Shown here piece after piece: positions 1 to 8,949 of a DNA stretch of 64,000 bases; the first letter of the stretch is position 1; every line of letters starts with the position of its first letter. The DNA is taken from positions 1 to 64,000 of the forward strand of contig JADJYX010000043.1 in NCBI GenBank assembly GCA_016719535.1, given 5' to 3'. The notes under the pieces were generated by a model. That model was not told the DNA's origin and searched no databases. It worked only from the letters and a program-made list of their open reading frames with translations. Made by a program: the position numbers and the translations under genes. Source of the DNA: Rubrivivax sp. GTDB lineage: Bacteria > Pseudomonadota > Gammaproteobacteria > Burkholderiales > Burkholderiaceae_C.

Positions 1-1130
1 CCTTCCTTTGCCGGGCGAGAGAGATGCAGATGGACCACGGCGAGGGCGCTCTCACGCGCGTGCCCGGCACCGACCGATGGCGCAAGCCGCGGCTGTTCGT
101 GGCCACGCTGCGCTGATCACGGCGCAGCTACCGCTGTGTGTGGTCGGCGCTCAAGCCAGAGACCTGGGCGCGGCTGCACGAGCAAGCCTGGCGTTAACTT
201 CGGCGGTTGCCGCTACGTCGTGCTCGACAACCTGAAGAGGCGTGCTCAGCCCGACCTGTACGAGCCGAGCTCAACCCGGTCTATGCCGCGGCCCTGGCGC
301 ACTACAGCGTGGTGGCCGACCCGGCCCTGCGTCCGTGACCCCAACCGCAAGGGCAGCGTGGAGAACGCGATCGCCACCCAGGCCACGGCACTGAAGGGGC
401 GGCGCTTCGAGTCTATCGAAGAGCAGAACACCTTCCTGAGCACTGGGAGGCCAAGTGGGCTGCGCTTGCGCATCCACGGCAGCGAACGCCGCCAGGTGCA
501 GGCCATGTTCGAGGAGGAGAAGCCGCATCTGCGGCCCTTGCCGTTGCTCGATGCACTTCACCGAGGCCCAGCGAACGGTCTGCGACGACAGCGTTGCGTG
601 CGTGTCGATCACAGCAGCTACGCGGCTCGTCCGGCACCCATCGGCAGCAAGGTGCTGGTGCGCGTGTTCGAGCACCGCATCGAGATCCGCGACCTGACCT
701 CTCAGGCCCTGCTGCGCACCCACCCCCGTGCCGAACGCCCAGGCACGGTGGTGCTGCCCGACGACGAGCGCGTGTTCAACCCGTCGCGCCAGACGCGGCA
801 CATCCTGGCCCAGGCCAGGCCATCGGGGCCGACGCGGCCCGGCTGTGCGAGCTGCTGTTCGCCATCGAAGGCCGCGTCGGGCAACGCAAGCTGTGGGCAT
901 CGTCAGCCTGGCGCCAGCTGCCCCCGCCGCCTGGTCAACAGCGCCTGCGGGCGGGCCCCGGCCGACGGCATCTACAGCTACCGGCACGTCAAGGTCGCCA
1001 CCGAGCGGCTGGTCACCGAGGCACTGGCGCCATCGACCGCGCCGATGCCGCCCCGGTGCAGGGCGAGGCTCGCCTGACCCAGGACCACCCGCTGATCCGC
1101 AGCGTCGACGACTACGCTGAGCTGTTTCGC
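1..1130 (+). pseudogene. istA: IS21 transposase IstA remnant (5' truncated, frameshifted)
   Basis: Pieces of an IstA transposase appear in order across three frames. The catalytic-core stretch includes 'MDHGEGALTRVPGT', then 'VVLDNLKEGV'-like sequence and 'DPNRKGSVENAI' near 340-375. The carboxy-terminal part includes 'GRRFESIEEQNTFL' and 'SYAARPAPIGSKVLVRVFEH', and it ends around 'LIRSVDDYAELF' near 1125. At least six indels are needed to join the pieces, so it cannot be a working transposase. The 5' end is outside the window. The order istA then istB, with istB starting about 60 bases downstream, is the normal IS21 layout. Confidence 0.75.
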
Positions 1131-1190
1131 GCGCGGCGCCGCACAGCCCGACACCGGCACCCCGAACACCACCATCACCGAGATCAACCC

Positions 1191-1950
1191 ATGAACATGC
1201 AGAGATCGAGCGCGCCCCTGCGCGAGCTGCGCCTGTCGGGCATCGCCGCCACCCCTGAGCACCCGGGTGATGCAAGCCCAGAGCACCCAGGAGCCCTTCC
1301 TGGACACCTTCGCGGCGATGCTGCAGGACGAGCTCGACCGGCGCCGCTCGCGCCGGACCGAACGGCGCTTCAAGCGGTCACGCCTGGACGAGCGGCCCAC
1401 ACTCGCCGACCGACTGGCGCTTCAACCCCAGCTGCCGCGCCAGGCCTGCTTCGAGTTGCACACCCGAAGTTCATCGGCGAAGGTGGCAATGCGCTGATCA
1501 TCGGCAAGCCCGGCACCGGCAAGAGCCATGTCGCCAAGGCGGTGGCCTACCAGGCCACGCTGCAGGGCTACGACGTGCGCTACCTGGAGGCCGACACCGA
1601 AGTTCGCCCGCTACGGGCTGGGCAGCACCGCCGAGCAGGCCGCGCTGCTGCGCAGCTTCGTCGAGCCCGACCTCGTCGTGCTGGACGATCTGTTCCTGGC
1701 CAGGCGCATCTCCGAGGCCAGCGCCGAGTTGCTGCAGACCGTCGTGCACCAGCGCTACAAGCAGCGCCGCAGCATCGTCGTCACCTCAAACCGTGTCCGT
1801 GCAAGACTGGGGCAAGTACCTCGGCGACGCCACCATGGCCACCACCATCCTCGACCGTCTCATGCACCGCGGCCCTGCTGGGTTCGAGGGCAGAGCTATC
1901 GCCTCAAGGAGGCGGCCTCGCGCATCGCGCTGAACGCCGACTGCCCCTGA
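1191..1950 (+). pseudogene. istB: IS21 helper ATPase IstB remnant (frameshifted)
   Basis: The reading frame opens at the ATG at 1191 ('MNMQRSSAPLRELRLSGIAA'), typical of IstB. It then shifts frame near 1265, 1420 and 1600. A Walker A motif 'GKPGTGKSH' lies near 1503-1530 and the Walker B-like 'DLVVLDDLF' near 1670. A sensor-like 'RRSIVVTSNR' follows, and the product would end 'AASRIALNADCP' at 1950. The domain order is that of the AAA+ helper that activates IstA. Several indels interrupt it, so it is called a pseudogene. Confidence 0.75.
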
Positions 1951-2289
1951 GCAGGCGCCCTGGTCGCTCAGGCAGACCCGCAGCAACGGCCCAGCCGGGC
2001 TGACACCCTCGATCCAGTCCAGGCGACTCGCGCCCGCCGTGGACAAACCACCCGCCCACAGGGCAAGCCTGTGGACGCCCCTGCGGGTCCGTGGCTTGCC
2101 CACCGCTCCCCGGCCGATGCCTACGGCCTGACGCGCTTCTTGCCCGAACAGCCGATTGCAGAAGGGGAATCAAAACACCCCCGCACCAGGCCAACAGGCG
2201 ACAGAAGCCCGCTCAAGCGGCCCCGGCATCGCAGCCTCGCAGGTCAACTCAGACAGGAGCAGGAAACCCATAATTCGACCGTCCTGCCT

Positions 2290-2333
2290 GGGGGAGTTTG
2301 AGTGGCCACAGGTGGGGGAATTTGAAGTGGCCA
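2290..2333 (+). repeat. Direct repeats at IS21 right end
   Basis: Two near-identical 19-20 bp units lie in tandem at 2290-2308 and 2314-2333. Both match the pattern GGGGGA(G/A)TTTGA(A)(G)TGGCC. Multiple short terminal repeats that bind transposase are known for IS21-family ends, and these lie just beyond the istB remnant, so they are read as the right end of that element. The bases from 2334 to 2431 show no gene or other structure. Confidence 0.6.
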
Positions 2334-2431
2334 TCAGGGGACCAACAAAAGCCGCGATTCTGGTGTGAGCCCGTCGCCACCGCAATGGCTCGTCACGCCG
2401 CATTGAAGCCAGTGATCGTGAAGATGCAAGC

Positions 2432-2965
2432 TCAGTCAGATGCCCCAAAGCCGCTGCGAACCAGATCCGCGATCCGAACCGCCATGCTGCGCGCAGGATC
2501 GAACGGAAGGTCCTCGAATCCGAAGGCCGCATAGAGCGCCCGCACATCGTCATCCAGCGGATGCGTCAGCACGCAGAAGCAGCCGACTTGCTCGGACAGG
2601 CGCACCGCCGTTGTGAGCGCATAGAACATCAGCGATCGCGCCATGCCCTGCCCTTGCCACCGCAGGTCGACCGCCAACTGGCCCAGCAGGATGGCGGGCA
2701 TCGGGTCGGGTCGATTGCGTTGCTGCGCCTTGGGCAACCAGGCTCGCTCGACCTGCGCCGTCGACAGGCTCACGTAGCCGACGATGCGGCCAGCTTGCGC
2801 ATCGCAGATCACCGTGGTCCGCGAGACCCCCAGTTCCTGGTTGCGCCAGGCATGGCGGCGGAACCAGTGGTTCAGCGCGTCGCGCCCGCAATCGAACGCC
2901 GCCGTGTCGTCATCAGCCGCCAGGGGTCGCGGCGATGTGAAGGCGGCCGTTGCGCCTGAGGTCAC
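2432..2965 (-). CDS. GNAT acetyltransferase toxin (TacT-like)
   Basis: This 177-residue protein has the GNAT fold and the neighbourhood of TacT/AtaT-type toxins, which block translation by acetylating the amino acid on charged tRNA. The acetyl-CoA binding region is visible as 'AVDLRWQGQGMARSLM', an R/Q-x-x-G-x-G/A loop. It is followed by 'GCFCVLTHPLDDDVRALYAA' and 'FGFEDLPFDP', which is typical of these toxins. The GTG start at 2965 is chosen because it overlaps the antitoxin stop codon as GTGA. A longer reading back to 3037 would run deep into the antitoxin gene. It is translationally coupled to the DUF1778 antitoxin gene upstream. The family is clear; the exact target tRNA cannot be read from sequence. 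Confidence 0.88.
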   Translation of the reverse strand: MTSGATAAFTSPRPLAADDDTAAFDCGRDALNHWFRRHAWRNQELGVSRTTVICDAQAGRIVGYVSLSTAQVERAWLPKAQQRNRPDPMPAILLGQLAVDLRWQGQGMARSLMFYALTTAVRLSEQVGCFCVLTHPLDDDVRALYAAFGFEDLPFDPARSMAVRIADLVRSGFGASD

Positions 2966-3234
2966 TTCTGCCAGACGGGGCGAGTCTTGGACAGTTTTCG
3001 CAGCGCCGGCACTTCCCTCGCCGGCGCACTGGCCCATGCCTCGAACCGGGCCCAGTCCTTCGCCGCAATCGTCACGATGCGGCGATTCAGCAGATCGGTC
3101 TCGGCGGCTTCGAGCGCGCGCCGCCTCACGAAATCACTGAGGTTGGTGCTGGCCTGTTCGGCCGCGGCCTCCAGCAAGGCACGCTCGCTGGCACTGACGC
3201 GAACACTCACAATGGAGGCGGAAGCTGTTGGCAC
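2962..3234 (-). CDS. DUF1778 antitoxin (TacA-like)
   Basis: This 90-residue protein matches DUF1778, the ribbon-helix-helix antitoxins paired with GNAT toxins. The amino-terminal 'IVSVRVSASERALLEAAAEQ' is the DNA-binding ribbon and first helix. 'TNLSDFVRRRALEAAE' is the second helix. The tail from about residue 55 ('ALEAAETDLLNRRIVTIAAK' onward) is the toxin-neutralising part. The gene comes first in the pair and overlaps the toxin start by 4 bases. An inverted repeat sits about 20 bases upstream (3254-3272), consistent with autoregulation by the toxin-antitoxin complex. Confidence 0.9.
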   Translation of the reverse strand: MPTASASIVSVRVSASERALLEAAAEQASTNLSDFVRRRALEAAETDLLNRRIVTIAAKDWARFEAWASAPAREVPALRKLSKTRPVWQK

Positions 3235-3253
3235 GAGGACATCTCCCTAGAGA

Positions 3254-3272
3254 TGTATGACAATAGCATACA
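3254..3272 (-). promoter_or_regulatory. Inverted-repeat operator of the tacAT-like pair
   Basis: A perfect 6 bp inverted repeat, TGTATG, a 7-base spacer, CATACA, lies 20 bases before the antitoxin start. Ribbon-helix-helix antitoxins repress their own operon from palindromes at this position. The role is inferred from position and symmetry. Confidence 0.6.
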
Positions 3273-3384
3273 AGGCCATGAGGCGCCATTCTCCGACCAT
3301 GTCCCGGACCTTCGACCAGCGCCGTACCGTGGCTGCGTTCGGCAACAGCTCGACCCGCTTCAACCACCGCACCTGATTTCAACC

Positions 3385-4209
3385 ATGAACATTCACCCGC
3401 TGCGTCCGCTCGATCACGAAGACGCAGCCCGCGTCGCCATCTCGTGGTTGGCCGAGCGTCATCGCAAGGGCTGGCGCAGCGCGTTCGAAGCCCTGCTGGA
3501 CCTCTGGCGGCCCGAAGGTCCGCGTGACGGCTGGCAACTGGACGAAGACGGCATGACCATGGTGTCGATCAACGCCGGCGAGTGGTTGATCGCCCGCGGC
3601 GAGATCCACGCCCGTGGTGGCCTGCGCGAGATCAACGCCTATCTGCTGGGGCGCGAAGGCCCATTCCTCACGCCAGGCCAGCGCGACTGGATCGCCCAGC
3701 TGCGCGCACGGCCCCTTCGCCTGTACCGGGTCACCGACGTACAGCCCGGCGCCGGCATGACCCTGATCGACGAGTTCGACCCGCAGGCCCAGCCGCAGCC
3801 GGTGCGCGAGATCAGCGGCAGTCGCAGTGCAAAGCCGGGCATGCTGATGGGCGCGCGCATCATGGAGGTCGCCACCGGCGCCGGCATCGACGGGCACCGT
3901 GAGCTCTCGGGCGCCATCTATCCCTTCTCCAAACTGGCCGAGGCGGCCGTGCTGGCGCGGGCCCGGCAGGTGCTGGCCGGCTCTGCCGAGTTGAAGCTTC
4001 ACGTCGACAACCAACGCGATCTGCTCGAGCTGGCAATCGCCCGCGCCTGGCTGGACCAGTGGTTCGCGCCCGCACCGCTGCCACAGATCCAGGATGCGTC
4101 GACCGGCGATCCCCTGCTCCTGGTGACCGACCATTACCGCGTGCTCGATGCGGCGGCGCTCGCCGCTTCCTTGGCGTCGCAGCCCGATGTGAGCGGCGAT
4201 ACGCAGCAG
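3385..4209 (+). pseudogene. 5' part of a host gene split by an IS21-type element
   Basis: An open frame starts at ATG 3385 ('MNIHPLRPLDHEDAARVAIS') and runs 275 codons until it meets the terminal repeat of the IS element at 4210. It reads like a normal chromosomal gene ('SWLAERHRKGWRSAFEALLD', 'LWRPEGPRDGW'). The inferred carboxy-terminal half resumes on the far side of the element at 7088. I do not recognise a named family for this half. No membrane segment or signal peptide is visible. The open frame runs 21 bases into the IS and stops at 4230, so only a truncated protein can be made. Confidence 0.6.
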
Positions 4210-4256
4210 TGCGCATTTCGGCGAACGTGACCGATGATTTCGGGAACGTGACCGAT
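4210..4256 (+). repeat. Left terminal repeats of the IS21-type element
   Basis: The left terminus begins TGCGCATTTCGG. Two GTGACCGAT motifs follow within 45 bases, the second preceded by ATTTCGGGAAC. The terminus pairs with the inverted copy ending at 7087. Confidence 0.7.
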
Positions 4257-4549
4257 CTGGGGTTCGGTGCTGGGTTGCGCGGTTGAGATTGTAGGAACGA
4301 GTGCGGACGGGCTGGTTGGCGGCCTCCTTGGCGGACGTTGGGGCCTGCGATGCCTGAGCGGCAGGCGGGGTATTGCCGTACTTCTCCATCTCCCGTGGTG
4401 GGGTCCTGTGGAGCTTGTGGGCAGCCGACGGCCTGGGTGGGCGCGTGGGCACCCGCAGGGTTGTCCATCCGGCCATCCACAGGTGAACGCCCCGGGGCGA
4501 GGAAGCCGCGCCAGCGGGCCTGTCCATAAATCCACAGGGCTGGCGGTGG

Positions 4550-5338
4550 TCAGTGCGCCGCGTCGGTAGTGGCGCTGCCGCCGGCGTTGGCCGTGGCCAG
4601 CCTGTTGCGTGCGCAGCGACTGCCCTTCAACGCCAGACGGTGGCTGCGCGAGAGCAGCCGGTCGAGGATGGCATCGGCAATGGTCGCGTCGCCGATCCAG
4701 GCATGCCAGTGCTCCACCGGCAGTTGGCTGGTGATGATGGTGGCGCGCGTGCCTGCACGGTCGTCGATCACCTCCATCAGGTCGGCCCGCGTGGGCCCGT
4801 CCATCGCCTCCAGCGCCCAGTCGTCGAGCAACAGCACGTCAGTGCGCGCCACCGCCGCCAGCCATCGCGTGAAGCCGCCGTTGCCGTGCAGGATGCGCAG
4901 TTCCTCGGCCAGCCTTGGCACGCGCAAGTACAGCGCCGATTGCCCGCGCCGGCAGGCGATTGCGCCAGCGCGCAAGCCAGCCACGACTTGCCCGAACCGG
5001 TGGGCCCGGTGATGAGGATTGCCGTGCCGTCCTCGACCCAGCGCGACAGCGCCAGGCTCATCAATGCGGGCCGCTCGAAGCCGCGCCCGGTGCGGCCGTC
5101 CACGTCCTCGATGCAAGCCTGCGGGTACTTCAGCCGCGCCCGCCCGAGCAGCGCCGCGGCGCTTGTCGGCGCGCTGGTGCACCTCTCGATCGACCATCAA
5201 GGCCAGCCGCTCCTCGAAGCTCAAGGTCGTGCTGGCGGTGCTGGAGAGTTGTTCTTCGACGGCGCTGGCCATGCCCACGAGCTTGAGCTCGCGCAGCTGC
5301 GCCAGGGTGTTGTTCATCATCATGGTGAGATCCTTCAA
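4550..5338 (-). pseudogene. istB: IstB helper ATPase, two compensating frameshifts
   Basis: The product begins 'MMMNNTLAQLRELKLVGMAS', a typical IstB start, and ends in the normal frame with 'TIITSQLPVEHWHAWIGDAT' and 'ADAILDRLLSRSHRLALKG'. Between about 5160 and 4960 the coding sense moves to another frame. There it reads 'MDGRTGRGFERPALMSLALS' and 'ILITGPTGSGKSWLACALAQ', which contains the Walker A motif. The main frame therefore has the correct ends but nonsense where the P-loop should be. Two small indels account for this. Its start overlaps the istA end at 5335-5338, as in active IS21 elements. Confidence 0.8.
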
Positions 5339-6868
5339 TTGTTGCGGTCGGTGCTGTCGGCAGTGCCGGCGCCCTCAGTGGTGTCAGTGGTAATTCGCCG
5401 CCCCGCACGTTGTCGTGCAGGGCCACCAGGCGCGGGCTCGCTGCGGGGACGAGGTCGCGTCCATTGGCCAGGATGTCGCGCAATGGCGGTAGTGCCCGGC
5501 GGCAGCTCAGGGCCAGCGTGAGGCCGCCTCCAGCCGCACCGGGCCGTAGTGCTTGGCCTGGCTGAGCAGGCCCAGGCAGCTGCGGTAGCCGTGCTCGGGG
5601 TGCTTGAAGTGCGCAGCTGGGCAACGAACTGGCCCGTGTTCGGGCCGATGCCGGTGCCCCAGTGGATCAGCCGCTCAGGCGTCCACTGCTTGTGCGCCCG
5701 ATGCGCCGCGGGCATGTGCGCGTCCACCGTGGTGAAGCCGCCGCGGCGGGCTGCTGGGGCGTGGCATGCCACGCGTTGGCCGCGGTGCAGCACCTCCACC
5801 CAAGGCGTCGGTGACGCGTGCCTCCAGCTCCAGTCCCACCAAGGATGCGGCACGCTGTAGCGATGGAATTCGACCTCGACGTGGTAGTCGAGTGCGCCTT
5901 GACGGTCTTGAAGGTAGCCCACTGCCAGGCTGCGCTGGCAGCGGCGTCAAGGCCGGTCCGTCCAGCGCGACGAACAGGCTGGCGCGCAGCCGTCGAGCTT
6001 CTGGAAGGGCCGCTGGTTCAGCGACGCCAGCAGCGCCGAGATCGCAGCGTCGGCGGCGTGTACGTCGGCCAGCACCGTGCGCAGCCGCGCCAGGATCCAG
6101 CGGGTGACGACTTGCACCGCGGACTCTGCGGTGGCCTTGTCCCTGGGCGAATATGGGCGCGCAGGGAGTATCGAGACGGCGTAGTGGCGGGCGAAGTCGC
6201 GCACGGTCTCGTTGAGCTTGGGCTCATAGCGGCAGGCGTCGCAGACGAGCGAGCGCGGGTTGTCGGGCACGATCAGCTGCGGCACGCCGCCGTAGAAGCT
6301 CAGCGCCCGCGCCACGGCGCCGAGCCACGAGCGCATGCTCTGGTCGGCGGTGGCGCAGGCGAAGGTGTAGCTGGACGCACCCATCGCGGCGACGAAGACC
6401 TGCGCGCGGGGCCGTCGGCCAGCGCCAGGTCGCGCCGGCGTAGTCGATGAACAGCTTCTCGCCGGCGCGGCGGTGCTGGCGCATCGAGCGCTTGAGGGTC
6501 TTGGCGAAGGCCTTGTAGTGCTCGCAGAACTGGGTGTAGGCCCAGGTACGCCGGCCCTCATGGGCAGCGCGGTATTCCTGCCACAGCAGCATCAGCGTCA
6601 CACCCTTGCGGCGCAGCTCGATGTGCACGCGGGCGAAGTCGGCCTCGACCACCGCCGTCTCGGCGCTGCTGCGCCCGAGCAGCCGACGCTCGAGCCCGGC
6701 CTCGTCGAGGTCGGCAACGGTAGACCAGTCCAGGCCGGCGGCGCCGGCCAGGCCGAGGTACTTGGCGACGACGCCCTTGGAGATGCCGAGGCTGCGCGCG
6801 ATGGCCTCATGCGAGAGCGCGGCGCTGTACTTGAGTCTGAGGATGTCCTTGATCATGCGTATGTCCAT
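5335..6868 (-). pseudogene. istA: IstA transposase, multiple frameshifts
   Basis: The start 'MDIRMIKDILRLKYSAALSH' at 6868 with 'EAIARSLGISKGVVAKYLGL' is the helix-turn-helix region of IstA. A first indel lies near 6440, after 'RAGEKLFIDYAGATW' (the first catalytic Asp region). The rve core resumes as 'FACATADQSMRSWLGAVARA' and 'PQLIVPDNPRSLV', with 'PYSPRDKATAESAVQVV' carrying the catalytic Glu. A second indel near 5950 leads to 'EVEFHRYSVPHPWW', and further indels follow near 5640. No intact transposase can be made from this gene. Confidence 0.8.
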
Positions 6869-6994
6869 TCGTTGCTGCGGCATCCAGGCTCCGGCCAAAA
6901 GGCCGTGACGCTATGCCGCCGCGGTGGTTCATACGCAACACCAGCACCGAGCCCCTTGACAGGCCGGCGACCGCCTTCAGGCGGGTACCAAACG

Positions 6995-7087
6995 TCCGTC
7001 GGTCACGCCACCGAAATGACCGGTCACGCTCCCGAATTCGGCGGTCACGATGCCGAAACGGGCGGTCACGCTCCTCCGAAATACGCA
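6995..7087 (-). repeat. Right terminal repeats of the IS21-type element
   Basis: Read on the minus strand, the terminus begins TGCGTATTTCGG at 7087. Four GTGACCG-type motifs with interleaved TTTCGG or ATTCGGG stretches follow over 90 bases. They are the inverted counterpart of the repeats at 4210-4256. Confidence 0.7.
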
Positions 7088-7510
7088 CTGGCGGATGTTG
7101 GCCGCGCCTGGTTCGAAGGCGTGGCCGGCGTGGCCGTGCAGCACCTGACGCGCGAGATCACCGATCCGGCAGGCCGTCTCGCCCGAGCGGGCGGCGGCCA
7201 GGGTGGCAACAACACGGGCGGCACGCCGCGATCCTCCTCCGCAGCAAGCACACCGGACCTGCCGCCCGAGGTCATCGCGCAGGCCATCGAGCAAGTGCTC
7301 CATCGCCACTACGCCAACTGGGCTGACGAGCCGATTCCCGCTCTGGACGGACGCACGCCCCGTCAGGCCATCACCACCCCGGCGGGCCTGGAGCGCGTGA
7401 AGGGCCTGCTGCGCGAGTACGAAGAAGGCGAACGCCAGCAATCCGCCGCCCAAGGGCGGCCCGCCGTGTCCTACCAGTTCTTGTGGGACGCCTTGGGGAT
7501 CTCGAGGTGA
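7088..7510 (+). pseudogene. 3' part of the host gene split by the IS element
   Basis: The frame continues from the IS end as 'LADVGRAWFEGVAGVAVQHL'. It finishes with a domain ending 'PIPALDGRTPRQAITTPAGL' and 'VSYQFLWDALGISR'. The P-x-P-A-L-x-G-x-T-P-R-Q/E-A pattern is seen at the carboxy end of several bacterial proteins, including MbcA/ParS-like toxin-binding domains and some SEC-C proteins. The family assignment is weak. The segment has no start of its own and belongs with 3385-4209. Some sequence between the halves may have been lost with the insertion. Confidence 0.5.
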
Positions 7511-7620
7511 GCAAGGACGGCACCCCTCCCGCCCGCGGTGGCGATTCCGCACGGGTGTTGACCATCGACCTCGAGGAGCTGACCTGGGCCTTGAACTCGC
7601 GCGACCCGCTCGGGGAGCAA
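7507..7620 (+). pseudogene. Truncated small gene, UPF0158-like start
   Basis: A GTG at 7507 overlaps the preceding stop codon (GTGA). It opens a frame whose amino-terminal part 'VLTIDLEELTWALNSRDPL' resembles the start of UPF0158-family proteins. After about 40 codons the similarity ends. The frame then runs by chance into the following antitoxin gene, giving a composite ORF to 8049. It is best read as a gene remnant cut off at the edge of the FitAB-like module. Confidence 0.35.
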
Positions 7621-7737
7621 TGCCTCGAACCCGCGACGCCGTGGGCCGCCTCCAGCCGGCCCGCAACGGACCACCTCGCGCCGGCACCCCAGGCCGATCG
7701 AACGCTGTCATTGCTATCATTGCAGTCTTCGCCAGCA

Positions 7738-8049
7738 ATGGAGACCCGCGTGGGAACCCTCACCATCCGCAACTTGGAGGATCCGCTCAAGAGCCGCCTG
7801 AGACTGCGTGCGGCGGCTCGCAATCGATCCATGGAAGAGGAGGCGCGCCAGATCCTGCGCGCCGCGCTGCAGGAGACCGCTGCACCGACCGAGGATCTGG
7901 GCAGCAGGATCCGCGCCCGCTTCGCGCCGTTGGGCGACATTCAACTCGCCCTCGAACCCCGTGAGCCGCCCAACGAGCCGCCGCTGTTCGATGACTCAGC
8001 CCCCGCGCCACCCGCCAAGCTTCGCAAGCCTGGAGCGGGGCGTCGATGA
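7738..8049 (+). CDS. FitA-like ribbon-helix-helix antitoxin
   Basis: This 103-residue protein begins 'METRVGTLTIRNLEDPLKSR' and 'AAARNRSMEEEARQILRAAL', the FitA/Arc-type ribbon-helix-helix signature. The long acidic, proline-rich tail is the expected toxin-binding extension. ATG 7738 is chosen because the homologous part begins there; a GTG at 7750 is an alternative start. The same frame is open further upstream, but only through a remnant of another gene. The stop overlaps the toxin ATG at 8046. CATTGC motifs just upstream (7708-7720, and inverted at the start codon) could be operator half-sites. Confidence 0.88.
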   Translation: METRVGTLTIRNLEDPLKSRLRLRAAARNRSMEEEARQILRAALQETAAPTEDLGSRIRARFAPLGDIQLALEPREPPNEPPLFDDSAPAPPAKLRKPGAGRR

Positions 8050-8477
8050 GCACGCTGCTGGACACGAACGTGCTGTCCGAACTTCTCAGAAGCCCACCGG
8101 CGCCTGCCGTGCTGGCATGGTTCGCCGAGCAACCGCCCGAAAGCCTGTTTGTCAGCGCCGTCACCCAGGCGGAGATGATGCTCGGCGCCCGACTGCTGCC
8201 AGCGGGCAAACGGCGAAAGGCCCTGGAGATGGCGCTTGTGGCGATGTTCACCGAGGACTTCGCCGGCAGGATCCTGCCCTTCGACTCGGCATCGGTCGAT
8301 TCCTATGTCGAGATCGTCAGTGAGAGACGCGAGATGGGTCGGCTCATCTCCCAGTTCGATGCACAGATCGCGGCCATCGCGAGACGGGCTGGCGCCCGGC
8401 TGGCCACCCGGAACACCGACGACTTCCGGAATTGCAAGGTTGCGTTGATCGATCCGTGGACCAGGCTGGTTTCTTGA
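8046..8477 (+). CDS. FitB/VapC-like PIN-domain ribonuclease toxin
   Basis: This 143-residue protein has the PIN-domain pattern 'MSTLLDTNVLSELLR' with the first acidic residue in LDTN, then 'SAVTQAEMMLGARLLPAGKR' with the conserved Glu. 'ISQFDAQIAAIARRAGARLA' carries the next Asp, and 'TRNTDDFRNCKV' follows. The final 'ALIDPW' is typical of FitB-type toxins. These enzymes are Mg-dependent RNases neutralised by their RHH antitoxin. The gene overlaps the antitoxin gene by 4 bases (ATGA), so the pair is translationally coupled. Confidence 0.9.
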   Translation: MSTLLDTNVLSELLRSPPAPAVLAWFAEQPPESLFVSAVTQAEMMLGARLLPAGKRRKALEMALVAMFTEDFAGRILPFDSASVDSYVEIVSERREMGRLISQFDAQIAAIARRAGARLATRNTDDFRNCKVALIDPWTRLVS

Positions 8478-8543
8478 GCCGCCCCCGCCTGTTTCGAGTG
8501 CCAGGCAGCCGCCAGGCGCACGCCGAGAAACATGCCGCTGACC

Positions 8544-8702
8544 GCGAAAGCCCCACCACGATGACGTCGTTTCGACTCGTCGACCGCGACGCCGAGACGG
8601 ATCATTCGCTCCGCACAGTGCCCCAGCGACAACGGCCCCTCACCTAACGATGAGGGGCCGCTGGAGGGGCTGTGCCCGGTATTACCTGGGGGGCTGATGG
8701 GA
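8544..8702 (-). repeat. tRNA-His-derived attachment repeat, copy 1
   Basis: This ~159 bp segment is the first of three copies (also at 10155 and 14811). Read on the minus strand, it starts with the last ~18 bases of tRNA-His including CCA, then a terminator-like hairpin (GGCCCCTCA...TGAGGGGCC) and a conserved downstream stretch ending CTTTCGC. Only the 14811 copy joins an intact tRNA. The core has one change (T to G) relative to the real tRNA. It is interpreted as an old att site. The 8478-8949 interval otherwise holds no gene. Confidence 0.75.
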
Positions 8703-8762
8703 TACGAAGTGGCGACCCAAGTACTTGATTTCATTGAGGAACTCAGGGGCGCATCGTTCGCC

Positions 8763-8781
8763 GTTCCCCAGTCTGTTCCCC
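8763..8781 (-). repeat. Paired GGGGAAC direct repeats beside att copy 1
   Basis: On the minus strand GGGGAAC occurs twice, 12 bases apart, about 60-80 bases inside the att repeat. The same pair occurs at the equivalent place beside att copy 2 (near 10376-10394). Tyrosine-integrase arm sites are short direct repeats placed like this; the role here is inferred. Confidence 0.4.
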
Positions 8782-8909
8782 CAACCCATCCGGGCCGTCG
8801 TGAGACCAAGTACGGTTGCATTCTGCCCAGCTGACTGATGGGCGCAAGCCGCGTGACAACCTTCCCGCCGTCCGCAGCGCCGTCGAAGAAGTACGTGAGG
8901 GCCTGTCAC

Positions 8910-8929
8910 GCCATATACTTATGCCATAT
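8910..8929 (+). promoter_or_regulatory. Candidate promoter/operator of vapBC-like pair
   Basis: GCCATAT occurs twice 13 bases apart (8910-8916 and 8923-8929), flanking ATACTTAT, in an AT-rich patch 20-40 bases before the antitoxin ATG. Self-binding of the antitoxin complex at such repeats is common in this family. The assignment rests on position only. Confidence 0.4.
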
Positions 8930-8949
8930 CCCAACTCGCACCGACCCCA

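Larger units (their letters stand above)
1..2345 (+). mobile_element. Decayed IS21-family element, left end outside window
   Basis: This block holds remnants of the two adjacent genes that define the IS21 family: istA, the DDE transposase, followed by istB, the ATPase helper. It ends near short repeats typical of IS21 termini. Both genes read only by hopping between frames, so the element cannot encode its own transposition. The left terminus lies before base 1 and the right terminus is placed only approximately, just after the repeats at 2290-2333. It is not a recent copy of the second IS21-type element at 4210-7087: gene order on the strand and sequence both differ. Confidence 0.75.
4210..7087 (-). 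mobile_element. IS21-type element with frameshifted istA and istB
   Basis: The element spans about 2.88 kb between inverted termini that both start TGCG(C/T)ATTTCGG and continue to a GTGACCG motif. It carries istA then istB on the minus strand, both frameshifted. Near each end the GTGACCG motif with an adjoining TTTCGG-like stretch recurs two to four times, as multiple transposase sites do in IS21 elements. I see no clear target-site duplication: the left flank reads CGCAG and the right flank CTGGC. This suggests a deletion beside the element or a rearranged copy. It interrupts the gene whose halves are at 3385-4209 and 7088-7510. Confidence 0.8.

Noticed and set aside
271..1275. 334-codon minus-strand frame opposite the istA remnant
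   Set aside because: It is a shadow of the IS21 coding sequence, which is recognisable on the plus strand.
3301..3373. 25-codon ATG-to-TGA frame just before the split host gene
   Set aside because: It has no ribosome binding site or homology that I can recognise and is short enough to be chance.
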